Shown here in pieces: positions 1 through 6,865 of a stretch of DNA of 9,398 nucleotides. A program made the position numbers and the translations under genes. Origin of the DNA: Candidatus Neoflavobacterium equi (GTDB lineage Bacteria; Bacteroidota; Bacteroidia; Flavobacteriales; Flavobacteriaceae); assembly GCA_018065745.1 (NCBI GenBank), contig JAGHSS010000341.1, forward strand, positions 1 through 9,398. The letters run 5' to 3'. Position 1 is the stretch's first letter. Each line of letters starts with the position of its first letter. The notes beneath the pieces were generated by a model, which was given only the letters and a program-made list of their open reading frames with translations, was not told the origin of the DNA and ran no database searches.

Positions 1-63
1 CTAGAAAGACATTCTGTTTAGTATACCGAAAAAAAGAATTAATTTTACCAAAATTTCATATAG

Positions 64-1068
64 ATGAGTGCAGATAAAGAAGCAAAATTAAAGGCGTTAC
101 AATTAACACTTGATAAATTAGACAAGACTTATGGTAAAGGTACCGTAATGAAACTTGGAGATACTGCGGTAGAAGAAGTTGAAATAATTCCATCTGGATC
201 TTTGGGAGTAGACTTAGCTTTGGGAGTTAATGGTTACCCTAGAGGAAGAATTATAGAAATTTTTGGACCTGAATCATCTGGTAAAACTACATTGACATTA
301 CACGCAATCGCTGAAGCTCAAAAGGCTGGTGGTATTGCAGCATTTATAGATGCAGAGCATGCATTTGATCGTTTTTATGCTCAAAAATTAGGAATTGATA
401 TTGACAACTTAATTATATCTCAACCAGACAATGGGGAACAAGCACTTGAAATTGCTGAAAGTTTGATCAGATCTGGGGCTGTTGATATTGTTGTTATTGA
501 CTCTGTTGCTGCCTTGACTCCAAAAAGTGAAATTGAAGGAGATATGGGAGATTCAAAAATGGGGCTACACGCACGTTTGATGTCTCAAGCATTGAGAAAA
601 TTAACGGGAACAATCAACAAGACAAACTGTACTGTATTCTTTATTAACCAGTTGCGTGAGAAAATTGGAGTTATGTTTGGTAACCCAGAAACTACTACCG
701 GTGGTAACGCATTGAAATTCTATGCTTCTGTGCGTGTGGATATTAGAAAATCTACACAAATTAAGGATGGTGAAAATGTAATTGGAAACAGAACAAAAGT
801 AAAAATCGTTAAAAACAAGGTGGCACCACCATTTAGAACTGCAGAGTTTGACATCATGTATGGTGAGGGTGTTTCTAAAGTTGGAGAGATTTTGGATTTG
901 GCAGTTGAGTTTGAAATTGTTAAGAAAAGTGGTTCATGGTTTAGCTATGGAGATACAAAACTTGGACAAGGACGTGACGCTGTTAAAAGTTTGATCAAGG
1001 ACAATCCGGAATTAATGGATGAATTGGAATTGAAAATTAAAGAGCTAATCAAAGAAAGAGACGCTTAA
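64..1068 (+). CDS. recA: Recombinase RecA
   Basis: RecA is the ATP-dependent strand-exchange protein. It polymerises on single-stranded DNA in the cytoplasm and drives homologous recombination and repair. The 334-residue product is full length. The Walker A loop GPESSGKT is at residues 68-75, the catalytic glutamate is in FIDAEHAFD (about residue 98), and the Walker B segment DIVVIDS is at 141-147. Loop L1 ([14 protein letters not shown]) lies around 157-170 and loop L2 with the [15 protein letters not shown] signature around 207-221. The C-terminus is short and lacks the long acidic tail of the E. coli protein. The ATG at 64 gives the expected N-terminus; no clear Shine-Dalgarno site precedes it, as is usual in Bacteroidota. 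I see no convincing TAnnTTTG box or SOS-type palindrome in the 63 upstream bases, so the promoter may lie outside the window. Identification is secure from the motifs. Confidence 0.99.
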   Translation: MSADKEAKLKALQLTLDKLDKTYGKGTVMKLGDTAVEEVEIIPSGSLGVDLALGVNGYPRGRIIEIFGPESSGKTTLTLHAIAEAQKAGGIAAFIDAEHAFDRFYAQKLGIDIDNLIISQPDNGEQALEIAESLIRSGAVDIVVIDSVAALTPKSEIEGDMGDSKMGLHARLMSQALRKLTGTINKTNCTVFFINQLREKIGVMFGNPETTTGGNALKFYASVRVDIRKSTQIKDGENVIGNRTKVKIVKNKVAPPFRTAEFDIMYGEGVSKVGEILDLAVEFEIVKKSGSWFSYGDTKLGQGRDAVKSLIKDNPELMDELELKIKELIKERDA

Positions 1069-1077
1069 TCATATAGA

Positions 1078-1119
1078 GAACAAAAAAAACCTTGAATTTC
1101 TTCAAGGTTTTTTTTGTTC
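1078..1119. terminator. Perfect 19-bp hairpin terminator after recA
   Basis: Bases 1078-1096 and 1101-1119 form a perfect 19-bp inverted repeat with a TTTC loop. The core is CCTTGAA/TTCAAGG, flanked by eight A on the left and eight T on the right. The T run makes it a good intrinsic terminator for recA on the plus strand. The A run on the left would give a U tract on the opposite strand, so it could act in both directions. Confidence 0.9.
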
Positions 1120-1130
1120 TTCACGCAACC

Positions 1131-1158
1131 TTTGTTAAAATTTAACATCTTATATTTA
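1131..1158 (+). promoter_or_regulatory. Probable promoter of the sigma-factor operon
   Basis: TTTG at 1131-1134 is followed after 16 bases by TATATTTA at 1151-1158, one mismatch from the Bacteroidota -7 consensus TAnnTTTG. The spacer is slightly short. Transcription would start near 1164, giving a leader of about 40 bases before the TTG start codon. A small hairpin (CCTCT 1164-1168, AGAGG 1174-1178) would then sit at the very 5' end of the mRNA. Confidence 0.5.
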
Positions 1159-1204
1159 GAACACCTCTAAAAAAGAGGATTGGACTTTTAAAAAAACTAA
1201 TAAT

Positions 1205-1750
1205 TTGGAATTAAATGAATTGATCAAATGTTGTATCCAAAGGGACTTATGGGCTCAGGAACAACTGTATCATTTATTTGCTCCTAAATTATTTAGTGTA
1301 TGTCTGAAATATTCTAAAAGTCAAACGGAGGCTGAAGACAATTTGCAAGATGGTTTTATCATCATATTTGACAAGTTAGAACAGTTTCAGTTTAAAGGTT
1401 CCTTTGAAGGTTGGATAAAAAGGATTTGCATCAATAACATTTTACAAAAGTATAGAGCTCCTGGAGTCTTTGAAATTGTTAGTGATGAGTTTCCTGAAAT
1501 TCCTGAGATTGAAATTGAAAACGATGATATTTCTATAGATTTTCTATTAGAAATTATACAATCACTGCCTGATCGCTACCGATTGGTTTTCAATTTATAT
1601 GTGATTGACGACTATTCTCACAAAGAGATAGCTGAAATGTTGGGAATTACTATTGGTACTTCAAAATCAAATCTGGCCCGGGCTAGACAGATATTGAAAG
1701 ACAAAATAGAAAAACACAGAGAACCATCCATCCAATTAAAAGCAAAATGA
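1205..1750 (+). CDS. ECF RNA polymerase sigma factor (sigma-70 family)
   Basis: This 181-residue protein is an extracytoplasmic-function sigma factor with only regions 2 and 4. Region 2 spans about residues 20-85, from QEQLYHLFAPKLFSVCLKY through the core-binding stretch EAEDNLQDGFIIIFDKL to the -10-recognition part FEGWIKRICINNIL. An acidic linker (residues 92-108) follows. Region 4 spans about 111-165, with the helix-turn-helix EIAEMLGITIGTSKSNLARA. It should direct RNA polymerase to a dedicated promoter set when released from its regulator. The start is TTG at 1205: there is an in-frame stop at 1157, no ATG before the middle of region 4, and TTG gives the standard N-terminus of Bacteroidota ECF factors. 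The gene overlaps the next by four bases (ATGA), so the two are co-transcribed and probably translationally coupled. That fits a sigma/anti-sigma pair. Sigma-factor identity is secure; the exact ECF subgroup is not assigned. Confidence 0.95.
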   Translation: MELNELIKCCIQRDLWAQEQLYHLFAPKLFSVCLKYSKSQTEAEDNLQDGFIIIFDKLEQFQFKGSFEGWIKRICINNILQKYRAPGVFEIVSDEFPEIPEIEIENDDISIDFLLEIIQSLPDRYRLVFNLYVIDDYSHKEIAEMLGITIGTSKSNLARARQILKDKIEKHREPSIQLKAK

Positions 1751-3672
1751 GTGATAAAAAAAATATAGATCGTTTGTTCCAAGAGAAATTCAAAGATTTT
1801 GAAAAACTCCCAGAACAACACGTATGGCAGAACATTTCAAAAAATTTGAATGAAGGCCAGCTAGCTTATAAAACACCTTTATGGATCTACCTTTTGGGAT
1901 CTGCCTGTGTGATGTCTCTTATATTCATGTCTTATTATATGTTCAAATTGAATGCATTTGAAGGAAATAATATGAGGTTGAATACAGAAGATTCTGGAAT
2001 TTTGAACCATTCCAATTTCCAGAATTTGAATGCTGTCGCTGCGGATGAAGATGCGTTATTCAAAAATAAAATGAATGAGCGATCTAAGAAAAACAGTGGT
2101 GAAAGAAGTCCATTGACTGCGAAAAACACGGCTGGAATCGATGACAAAAACAAGACTGAAATAAACAGCAATCATGCGGTCACTAAAGTTACTCCTGGTA
2201 CTGCAGATCTAAATTACATTGTGGACCAACACGATTTAAATGGTGATCAAGCAACAGTTTCTAATGGAAAGACTACAACTGCTATCCTGGATGTTAACGG
2301 AAAAATAAGTAAAGAAAATACAGCCGACGTCTTAAATACTGACAGAGCAACTGCTGATCTGCATGTTGCGCTTGGAAATAAAAACGAAGATTCTAATAAG
2401 GTGAATGTCATTGGTGCTTCTGAGATAAATGGATTAAATGATCTAACTGATTTAAGAAAGATTGCATCTGTTAATGGTACTCAAAAAAATGGAACGGAGT
2501 TTAACACATTAAAAAACGCTGTTGCCACTGAAAAATCAATTTCAATGGTATCTGAAAAATCAACTGCAATGGTTGTTGCTCAACCGGAGAACGGTAAAAG
2601 ATTAATCGGAACTGATAATGGAGACACTAAGAAATTAGAAAAACAGTTTTTGAAAGAAACGAAAGCTGAGCTAATCATCGGAAAACAATGGAAAGGTTCA
2701 CAACAGAAAAAAACAGAATCTTTTGTAGTTGCTGAAAATTTAGAAAATGACAGTGAGGCTTACGACCGTTATTTCAAGGAATTGGCCTTGGCTGAAAAAC
2801 GCAACAAACAACGTTTAGCTTCCCGAAATAGCAATGAGGACGACACTCAGGATGTTAGTTATTATAAGGATTTTAAAGATTTCCAAAGCAATCAATTGGG
2901 TATTGGAAGTGGCGAAACAGATTTAAAGGTGGTCGCTGTTGAAGAAAATGAAAATCCAATTGGATTAGATGACGTTAAATATCAAACTAAAAACAAATGG
3001 GAAGTTGGTTTTCAAATATCTCCTTTGTTCTACAATTTGAATACTAAAACGTCTATTCTTGACCAGCGTTTTGACAAAAACAAAACAAATAGTCAGGTGA
3101 GTATGAGTTATGGTGTGAATGCAGGATATCAAATTACAGACAAAATTGCAATTCACAGTGGAATTCACAAATTGGAGTTGGAAAACAATACGCTTGATGT
3201 GGCATTTTACAAAGAACAAAATGAAGGTCTTGCCTTTGTTGAAACTAATGCTCTTGGTGCATCATACCAATTGGTGAGTAATTTGAACAATACTTACACA
3301 ACCAACAACAGCAATAAAGGTGTATTACAACAACGCATAAATTATATTGAAGTTCCTGTTTTTATCAAGTATAAAATCATGGAGAACAAAATAAACTTAA
3401 ATGTGACAGCTGGTGTAAGTTCTATGTTTTTAGAAAAAAACAAGGTTGCGCTAAAAAGTAATGAAATCACAATGAATATTGGAGAAGCGAATAATCTTAA
3501 AGATTTTAGTTTCGCAGCAAATGTTGGCTTGGGAATCAATTATCCTTTGGCAAAGAATTTGAAGGCTAGTGTTGAACCACAGTTGAAATACCAGTTTTCA
3601 GCTATTGAAAATGCAAAACAGATTACTCCTCATTTCTTTGGTGTCTATAGTGGTATAAGCTATACATTCTAG
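1747..3672 (+). CDS. Putative dual membrane-spanning anti-sigma factor with C-terminal outer-membrane beta-barrel
   Basis: This 641-residue protein has four visible parts. Residues 1-43 are a short charged segment without a signal peptide or zinc-binding anti-sigma motif. Residues 44-66 (PLWIYLLGSACVMSLIFMSY onward) form one hydrophobic helix. Residues 70-410 are a polar, Asn/Lys/Asp/Thr-rich, low-complexity linker. Residues 417-641 contain about eight amphipathic strands like a small outer-membrane beta-barrel (for example KWEVGFQISPLFY, YIEVPVFIKYKI, HFFGVYSGISYTF), ending in Phe as BAM substrates do. A cytoplasmic N-terminus, inner-membrane helix, periplasm-crossing linker and outer-membrane barrel in one chain match the dual membrane-spanning anti-sigma factors (Dma) described in Bacteroides. 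The ATGA overlap with the upstream ECF sigma gene supports an anti-sigma role. Seen: gene order, helix, barrel-like strands. Inferred: sigma binding and the topology. The N-terminus has no recognisable anti-sigma domain, so the function remains a hypothesis. Confidence 0.75.
   Translation: MSDKKNIDRLFQEKFKDFEKLPEQHVWQNISKNLNEGQLAYKTPLWIYLLGSACVMSLIFMSYYMFKLNAFEGNNMRLNTEDSGILNHSNFQNLNAVAADEDALFKNKMNERSKKNSGERSPLTAKNTAGIDDKNKTEINSNHAVTKVTPGTADLNYIVDQHDLNGDQATVSNGKTTTAILDVNGKISKENTADVLNTDRATADLHVALGNKNEDSNKVNVIGASEINGLNDLTDLRKIASVNGTQKNGTEFNTLKNAVATEKSISMVSEKSTAMVVAQPENGKRLIGTDNGDTKKLEKQFLKETKAELIIGKQWKGSQQKKTESFVVAENLENDSEAYDRYFKELALAEKRNKQRLASRNSNEDDTQDVSYYKDFKDFQSNQLGIGSGETDLKVVAVEENENPIGLDDVKYQTKNKWEVGFQISPLFYNLNTKTSILDQRFDKNKTNSQVSMSYGVNAGYQITDKIAIHSGIHKLELENNTLDVAFYKEQNEGLAFVETNALGASYQLVSNLNNTYTTNNSNKGVLQQRINYIEVPVFIKYKIMENKINLNVTAGVSSMFLEKNKVALKSNEITMNIGEANNLKDFSFAANVGLGINYPLAKNLKASVEPQLKYQFSAIENAKQITPHFFGVYSGISYTF
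2528..2575 (+). repeat. 24-base imperfect tandem duplication inside the linker of the barrel protein
   Basis: CTGAAAAATCAA at 2528-2539 recurs at 2552-2563, and CAATGGT at 2543-2549 recurs at 2567-2573. The two 24-base units encode EKSISMVS and EKSTAMVV. The duplication stays in frame and lies in the low-complexity periplasmic linker, so it looks like small-scale linker length change by replication slippage. Confidence 0.6.
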
Positions 3673-3734
3673 AAATGATTAAAATAAGTTAGTAGTTAAT
3701 TTAGTTAGTTATTTCCTTTTCAAAAAGGAATAAT

Positions 3735-3770
3735 AAAAAAAGCACTCTTTTGGGTTAGAGTGCTTTTTTT
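3735..3770. terminator. Bidirectional hairpin terminator between convergent genes
   Basis: AAAAAAAGCACTCT at 3735-3748 pairs with AGAGTGCTTTTTTT at 3757-3770 around an 8-base loop. The core is 7 bp (GCACTCT/AGAGTGC), with an A run on one side and a T run on the other. It ends both the barrel-protein operon (+) and the acyltransferase gene (-). A second, weaker inverted repeat (TTCCTTTT 3713-3720, AAAAGGAA 3723-3730) lies just upstream. Confidence 0.88.
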
Positions 3771-3773
3771 TAT

Positions 3774-4517
3774 TTATTGATTTTGATATGCTAACAACTG
3801 ATTTTCTATTAGTTGACGCACGTCATTTTTTATTGTTTGAACAGGAGCTTCTGCGTGATCAAAATGGTAAGATTCATGTATGGTACAGACCACACGACCT
3901 GGATAACCACTAAAAAAACGGAACGGAAAGAATTCTTTTAAACCGTATATAGTCACTGGTAAAATGGAAAGTTGGTGCTCTTTGGCTAGTTTAAATGCGC
4001 CGTCTTTAAAGGCATCCAAAAGTATGGACTCATCATCTGGAACACCGCCTTCTGGAAAAATACAAACACTCAAACCGGCTTGAATTCTTCTTTTAGCCTC
4101 TTCAAAAACCAATGCTCTACTTTGGACATTTGATCTATCAACCACAATGGATGTTCTTTTAAAAAAGAATCCAAAAACGGGTACTTTAGTCAACTCTGCT
4201 TTGCCTACAAAAACAAAAGGGTTTTTATCCATCAAAATGAGCATCAACAATATGTCAACCATAGAGGTGTGATTGGCCACCAAAATAAAGCTTTTATTTT
4301 TTCTATCAGGACATTTGTCTTCCAAGGTGTATCTAAAACCGGAACCATAAAAAACTAAATATGCCCATAATCTGGCAATCTTGAAAAAGATGGGATATGT
4401 TTTTAACGAAAGGATGGTTACAATTAGAAATGGGGAAAACAATATGATAATGAAAATCACGAGAAAGTAAAACCATACTTTCCAAAGCGTCCAAAAAAGA
4501 TACTTAAAAATATTCAT
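3774..4517 (-). CDS. plsC: 1-acyl-sn-glycerol-3-phosphate acyltransferase (PlsC family)
   Basis: This enzyme family transfers an acyl chain to the sn-2 position of lysophosphatidic acid to give phosphatidic acid, at the inner face of the cytoplasmic membrane. The 247-residue protein has all the acyltransferase blocks. The catalytic NHTSMVD (NHx4D) is at residues 82-88 and the second block FFFKRTSIVVDR at 117-128. The substrate-binding FPEGG is at 154-158, where Gly replaces the usual Thr/Ser of FPEGT/S, and ILPVTI is at 185-190. A hydrophobic N-terminal stretch (about 8-37) probably anchors it in the membrane. The gene is divergent from trpS with closely packed promoters and converges on the barrel-protein operon. 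Family membership is clear. Lysophosphatidate is the most likely acceptor, but related enzymes use other lysolipids, so the symbol is by family. Confidence 0.9.
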   Translation of the reverse strand: MNIFKYLFWTLWKVWFYFLVIFIIILFSPFLIVTILSLKTYPIFFKIARLWAYLVFYGSGFRYTLEDKCPDRKNKSFILVANHTSMVDILLMLILMDKNPFVFVGKAELTKVPVFGFFFKRTSIVVDRSNVQSRALVFEEAKRRIQAGLSVCIFPEGGVPDDESILLDAFKDGAFKLAKEHQLSILPVTIYGLKEFFPFRFFSGYPGRVVCTIHESYHFDHAEAPVQTIKNDVRQLIENQLLAYQNQ

Positions 4518-4540
4518 GTTTTAGTGGATTAGAATCCTAT

Positions 4541-4567
4541 CAAAAATAAGAATTCATTGGTAACAAA
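4541..4567 (-). promoter_or_regulatory. Possible promoter of the acyltransferase gene
   Basis: Read on the minus strand, 4548-4541 is TATTTTTG, an exact TAnnTTTG match, 23 bases upstream of the start codon. The nearest upstream TTTG (4567-4564) is 15 bases away and another (4576-4573) is 24 away, so the -33 element is not ideal. The region overlaps the divergent trpS promoter. Confidence 0.45.
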
Positions 4568-4588
4568 CGCTACAAAACCTTACATTTG
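4557..4588 (+). promoter_or_regulatory. trpS promoter
   Basis: TTG at 4557-4559 and an exact TAnnTTTG box (TACATTTG, 4581-4588) are separated by 21 bases, matching the Bacteroidota primary-sigma pattern. Transcription would begin near 4594, about ten bases before the ATG at 4605. The -33 TTG is the same triplet that could be misread as a start codon for an N-terminally extended TrpS. Confidence 0.7.
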
Positions 4589-4604
4589 TAAAAAATATAA
4601 AATA

Positions 4605-5573
4605 ATGGCTAAAATCTTAACCGGTGTTCAGAGTACTGGAACACCACACTTAGGGAATCTTTTAGGGGCTATATTACCTGCAGTTGAAGCAGCTAATAAA
4701 CCAGAAAATGAATCATTTTTGTTTATAGCAGATTTACATTCCATCACTCAAATTAAAGATGGTTCTGTGTTGCGTGAAAACACCTATAGTGCTGCTGCAA
4801 CTTGGCTTGCGTGTGGATTAGATATTAACCATGTAACATTTTACAAACAATCTGATGTTCCTCAAACAACAGAATTGTCTTGGTACTTAAACTGTTTCTT
4901 TCCTTACCAAAGATTGACATTGGCACATTCATTTAAGGATAAAGCGGACCGATTGAGCGATGTAAACGCTGGTTTATTTACTTACCCTATGTTGATGGCT
5001 GCGGATATTTTATTGTATGATGCTGAATTTGTACCGGTTGGAAAAGACCAATTGCAACATTTGGAGATTACAAGAGATGTGGCATCACGATTCAACAATC
5101 AAATGGGAGAGACTTTTGTTTTGCCTGAGGCTATCATTGATGAGACTGTTATGATTGTTCCTGGAACGAATGGTGGAAAAATGAGCAAATCTGCAAATAA
5201 CTTCATCAACATCTTTTTAGGGGATAAGGAATTGAGAAAACAGATTATGGGAATTGTTACGGATGCAACTCCGTTGGAAGAACCTAAAAATCCAGATACC
5301 TGTAATGTATTCACACTTTATAAATTGATTGCTACTGAGGAACAAACTGAGGCGATGCGTCAAAACTACTTGGGTGGGAATTATGGTTATGGTCATGCAA
5401 AACAGGCTTTGTTTGAATTGATTGTTGAAAAGTTTAAAACACACAGAGAAAAATACAATTACTACATCAACAATTTGGAAGAGGTGGATCGTCTGCTTGC
5501 AATTGGAGCTGCAAAAGCTAGAAACGTAGCTGATGGCGTTTTAAAACGTGTCAGAGAAAAATTAGGATACTAA
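4605..5573 (+). CDS. trpS: Tryptophan--tRNA ligase
   Basis: TrpS is a class I aminoacyl-tRNA synthetase that charges tRNA-Trp with tryptophan using ATP in the cytoplasm. Starting at the ATG at 4605, the product has 322 residues, normal for bacterial TrpS, and opens with MAKILTGVQSTGTPHLGN. This contains the HIGH-equivalent signature TPHLGN at 13-18. The second ATP-binding signature KMSKS is at 192-196. The segment YPMLMAADILLYDAEFVPVG around 127-146 and the following KDQLQHLEITRD are typical of the tryptophan-binding region. An upstream in-frame TTG at 4557 would add 16 residues (VTNATKPYICKKYKIM), but these are unlike any TrpS N-terminus and coincide with the promoter, so 4605 is the start. 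A hairpin terminator follows directly. No leader peptide or attenuator is visible. Confidence 0.97.
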   Translation: MAKILTGVQSTGTPHLGNLLGAILPAVEAANKPENESFLFIADLHSITQIKDGSVLRENTYSAAATWLACGLDINHVTFYKQSDVPQTTELSWYLNCFFPYQRLTLAHSFKDKADRLSDVNAGLFTYPMLMAADILLYDAEFVPVGKDQLQHLEITRDVASRFNNQMGETFVLPEAIIDETVMIVPGTNGGKMSKSANNFINIFLGDKELRKQIMGIVTDATPLEEPKNPDTCNVFTLYKLIATEEQTEAMRQNYLGGNYGYGHAKQALFELIVEKFKTHREKYNYYINNLEEVDRLLAIGAAKARNVADGVLKRVREKLGY

Positions 5574-5578
5574 GATTT

Positions 5579-5610
5579 AACACCCGACTGCTGTTGGGTG
5601 TTTTTTTTTT
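5579..5610 (+). terminator. trpS terminator
   Basis: AACACCCGAC (5579-5588) pairs with GTTGGGTGTT (5593-5602) as a 10-bp stem with one G-T wobble and a TGCT loop, followed by T through 5610 (ten T in all). The last T bases overlap the stop codon of the convergent dprA. There is no U tract in the opposite direction, so it mainly serves trpS. Confidence 0.9.
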
Positions 5611-6712
5611 ATAACACTTCATAATAATTCCCTGGGCTCACGGTTACCATTCCCTTGATCTCTAACTGCAACAATATGCTAGCCGTTTTTTGAACCGGTA
5701 TTTGGGTGTGAAAAGAGATGAGATCTAAAAAGGATTTTCCCTGAAAATGGAGGTAATCAAATATGGCTTGTTGGTCATCATCTAAATTTTCAAACAATTT
5801 TTTTTGAACACCTACTACTGCCTCTTGTGCACTCCCCCACTGCAATGCTTGCACAATATCATTTGTCTTGGTAAGTATGGATGCTGTTTTGTTGTGAATC
5901 AAGTAATTCCCTCCTTGACTGTAAACATCTGAAACTCTTCCTGGAAGTGCAAAGACAAGTCTGTTGTATCTGGCTGCTAGGACTGCCGTTTTTAAAGCGC
6001 CTCCACTCAAGGTGGATTCAATGATGACCGTTGCTTCTGACATCCCGGCGATGATTCTATTTCTCTTTAAAAAATTGTCTTTATCTGGATATGAATTGCT
6101 CCAAAACTCAGTCATGAATCCGCCGTGTTCACAAATTTTATCTATGTAACTTTCATGTGCTTTGGGGTACATTTGATTCAATCCATGCGCGAGAAGGCCT
6201 ATGGTTTGTAGCCCAAATTCTGTAGCTAATAAATGAGCAGTAATGTCACAGCCGTAAGCCATACCACTGACTATTATGGGATTGAAATGAGAGATTTCTT
6301 CTATCAATTCTCTGATGTAATTCAGGGCATATTTGCTGGGATTTCTACAACCAACCACACTGAGCAACCGTTTGGATTGCAGGTTTATATTTCCTTTTTT
6401 AAAAAGTAATATGGGGGCATCAGAACAGGACAACAGCTTGTTGGGATAATCTGTATCTCTGAAGTAAGTATATGAAACATTGTTTTTCTTTATGTAATTT
6501 AATTCCCTGTCTGCGAAGCTTTTGGAGGTGTCATTTTTCAATTTATCCCATAGGGAATCGCGCACACCTTGGACTTGGATTAAATCATTTTTTGTTGCTT
6601 TGAAAATTTGTTCTGCGGTTCCAAAATGCACTAATAACCTTCTGGCAATGACTTCTCCAACTCCCTCAGTGGACAATAAATTCAGCGTGAAGAAGAGCTC
6701 TTGATCTTTCAT
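5609..6712 (-). CDS. dprA: DNA-processing protein DprA
   Basis: DprA (Smf) binds incoming single-stranded DNA during natural transformation and loads RecA on it; it is also widely conserved in bacteria not known to be transformable. The 367-residue protein has an N-terminal helix-hairpin-helix-like region (about 9-50, with LSTEGVGEVIARRLLVHFG). The Rossmann-fold DprA domain follows (about 85-290), with VVGCRNPSKYA (119-129), IIVSGMAYGCDITAH (146-160), GLNQMYPKAH (177-186), FLKRNRIIAGMSEATVIIES (214-233), SGGALKTA (236-243) and ALPGRV (255-260). A C-terminal winged-helix domain spans about 308-367. All are standard for the family and the length is normal. It is transcribed toward trpS and divergently from the SPOR gene. 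RecA is encoded in the same window but about 4.5 kb away, so there is no operon link. No strong promoter box is visible upstream; a degenerate TATATTG lies at 6736-6730 on the minus strand. Confidence 0.96.
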   Translation of the reverse strand: MKDQELFFTLNLLSTEGVGEVIARRLLVHFGTAEQIFKATKNDLIQVQGVRDSLWDKLKNDTSKSFADRELNYIKKNNVSYTYFRDTDYPNKLLSCSDAPILLFKKGNINLQSKRLLSVVGCRNPSKYALNYIRELIEEISHFNPIIVSGMAYGCDITAHLLATEFGLQTIGLLAHGLNQMYPKAHESYIDKICEHGGFMTEFWSNSYPDKDNFLKRNRIIAGMSEATVIIESTLSGGALKTAVLAARYNRLVFALPGRVSDVYSQGGNYLIHNKTASILTKTNDIVQALQWGSAQEAVVGVQKKLFENLDDDQQAIFDYLHFQGKSFLDLISFHTQIPVQKTASILLQLEIKGMVTVSPGNYYEVL

Positions 6713-6829
6713 AATCGTTAATCATTAAACAATATAATCAATTGAAGTCAGTTTTTTTAAATGTGCGGTCTTGAAATACAGACTTTAACTAGTCAAAACA
6801 GGAATTGTTAATAACATTTGTTAATAAAA

Positions 6830-6860
6830 TTTGTGGAGCAGTATTGATTAATTAAATTTG
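6830..6860 (+). promoter_or_regulatory. Consensus Bacteroidota promoter of the SPOR gene
   Basis: TTTG at 6830-6833 and TAAATTTG at 6853-6860 match the consensus exactly, with an ideal 19-base spacer. The -7 box ends only five bases before the ATG at 6866, so the predicted transcript has almost no 5' leader. An extra TTTG at 6817-6820 is too far upstream to be the -33 element. Confidence 0.8.
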
Positions 6861-6865
6861 CATTT

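Noticed and set aside
1..63. Tail of an upstream gene (a frame ending in TAG at 19-21) or an SOS box before recA
   Set aside because: Six codons cannot be assigned to any family, and no convincing dyad or promoter box is visible in these bases.
1618..1821. Minus-strand open frame across the sigma/barrel junction, and similar antisense frames inside the barrel gene, trpS and dprA
   Set aside because: All lie opposite well-supported genes, have skewed compositions typical of antisense frames, and have no recognisable motifs or promoters.
1747..3672. Plain outer-membrane protein with a signal peptide
   Set aside because: The hydrophobic stretch lies 43 residues in, is preceded by a charged helical segment and lacks an evident signal-peptidase site; an uncleaved anchor fits better, though a late cleavage site cannot be fully excluded.
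3713..3730. Inverted repeat TTCCTTTT/AAAAGGAA as a separate terminator
   Set aside because: The loop would be only two bases and no T run follows; the hairpin at 3735-3770 is far stronger.
4557..4604. TTG start adding 16 residues to TrpS
   Set aside because: The stretch contains the trpS promoter elements, and the canonical N-terminus begins at ATG 4605.
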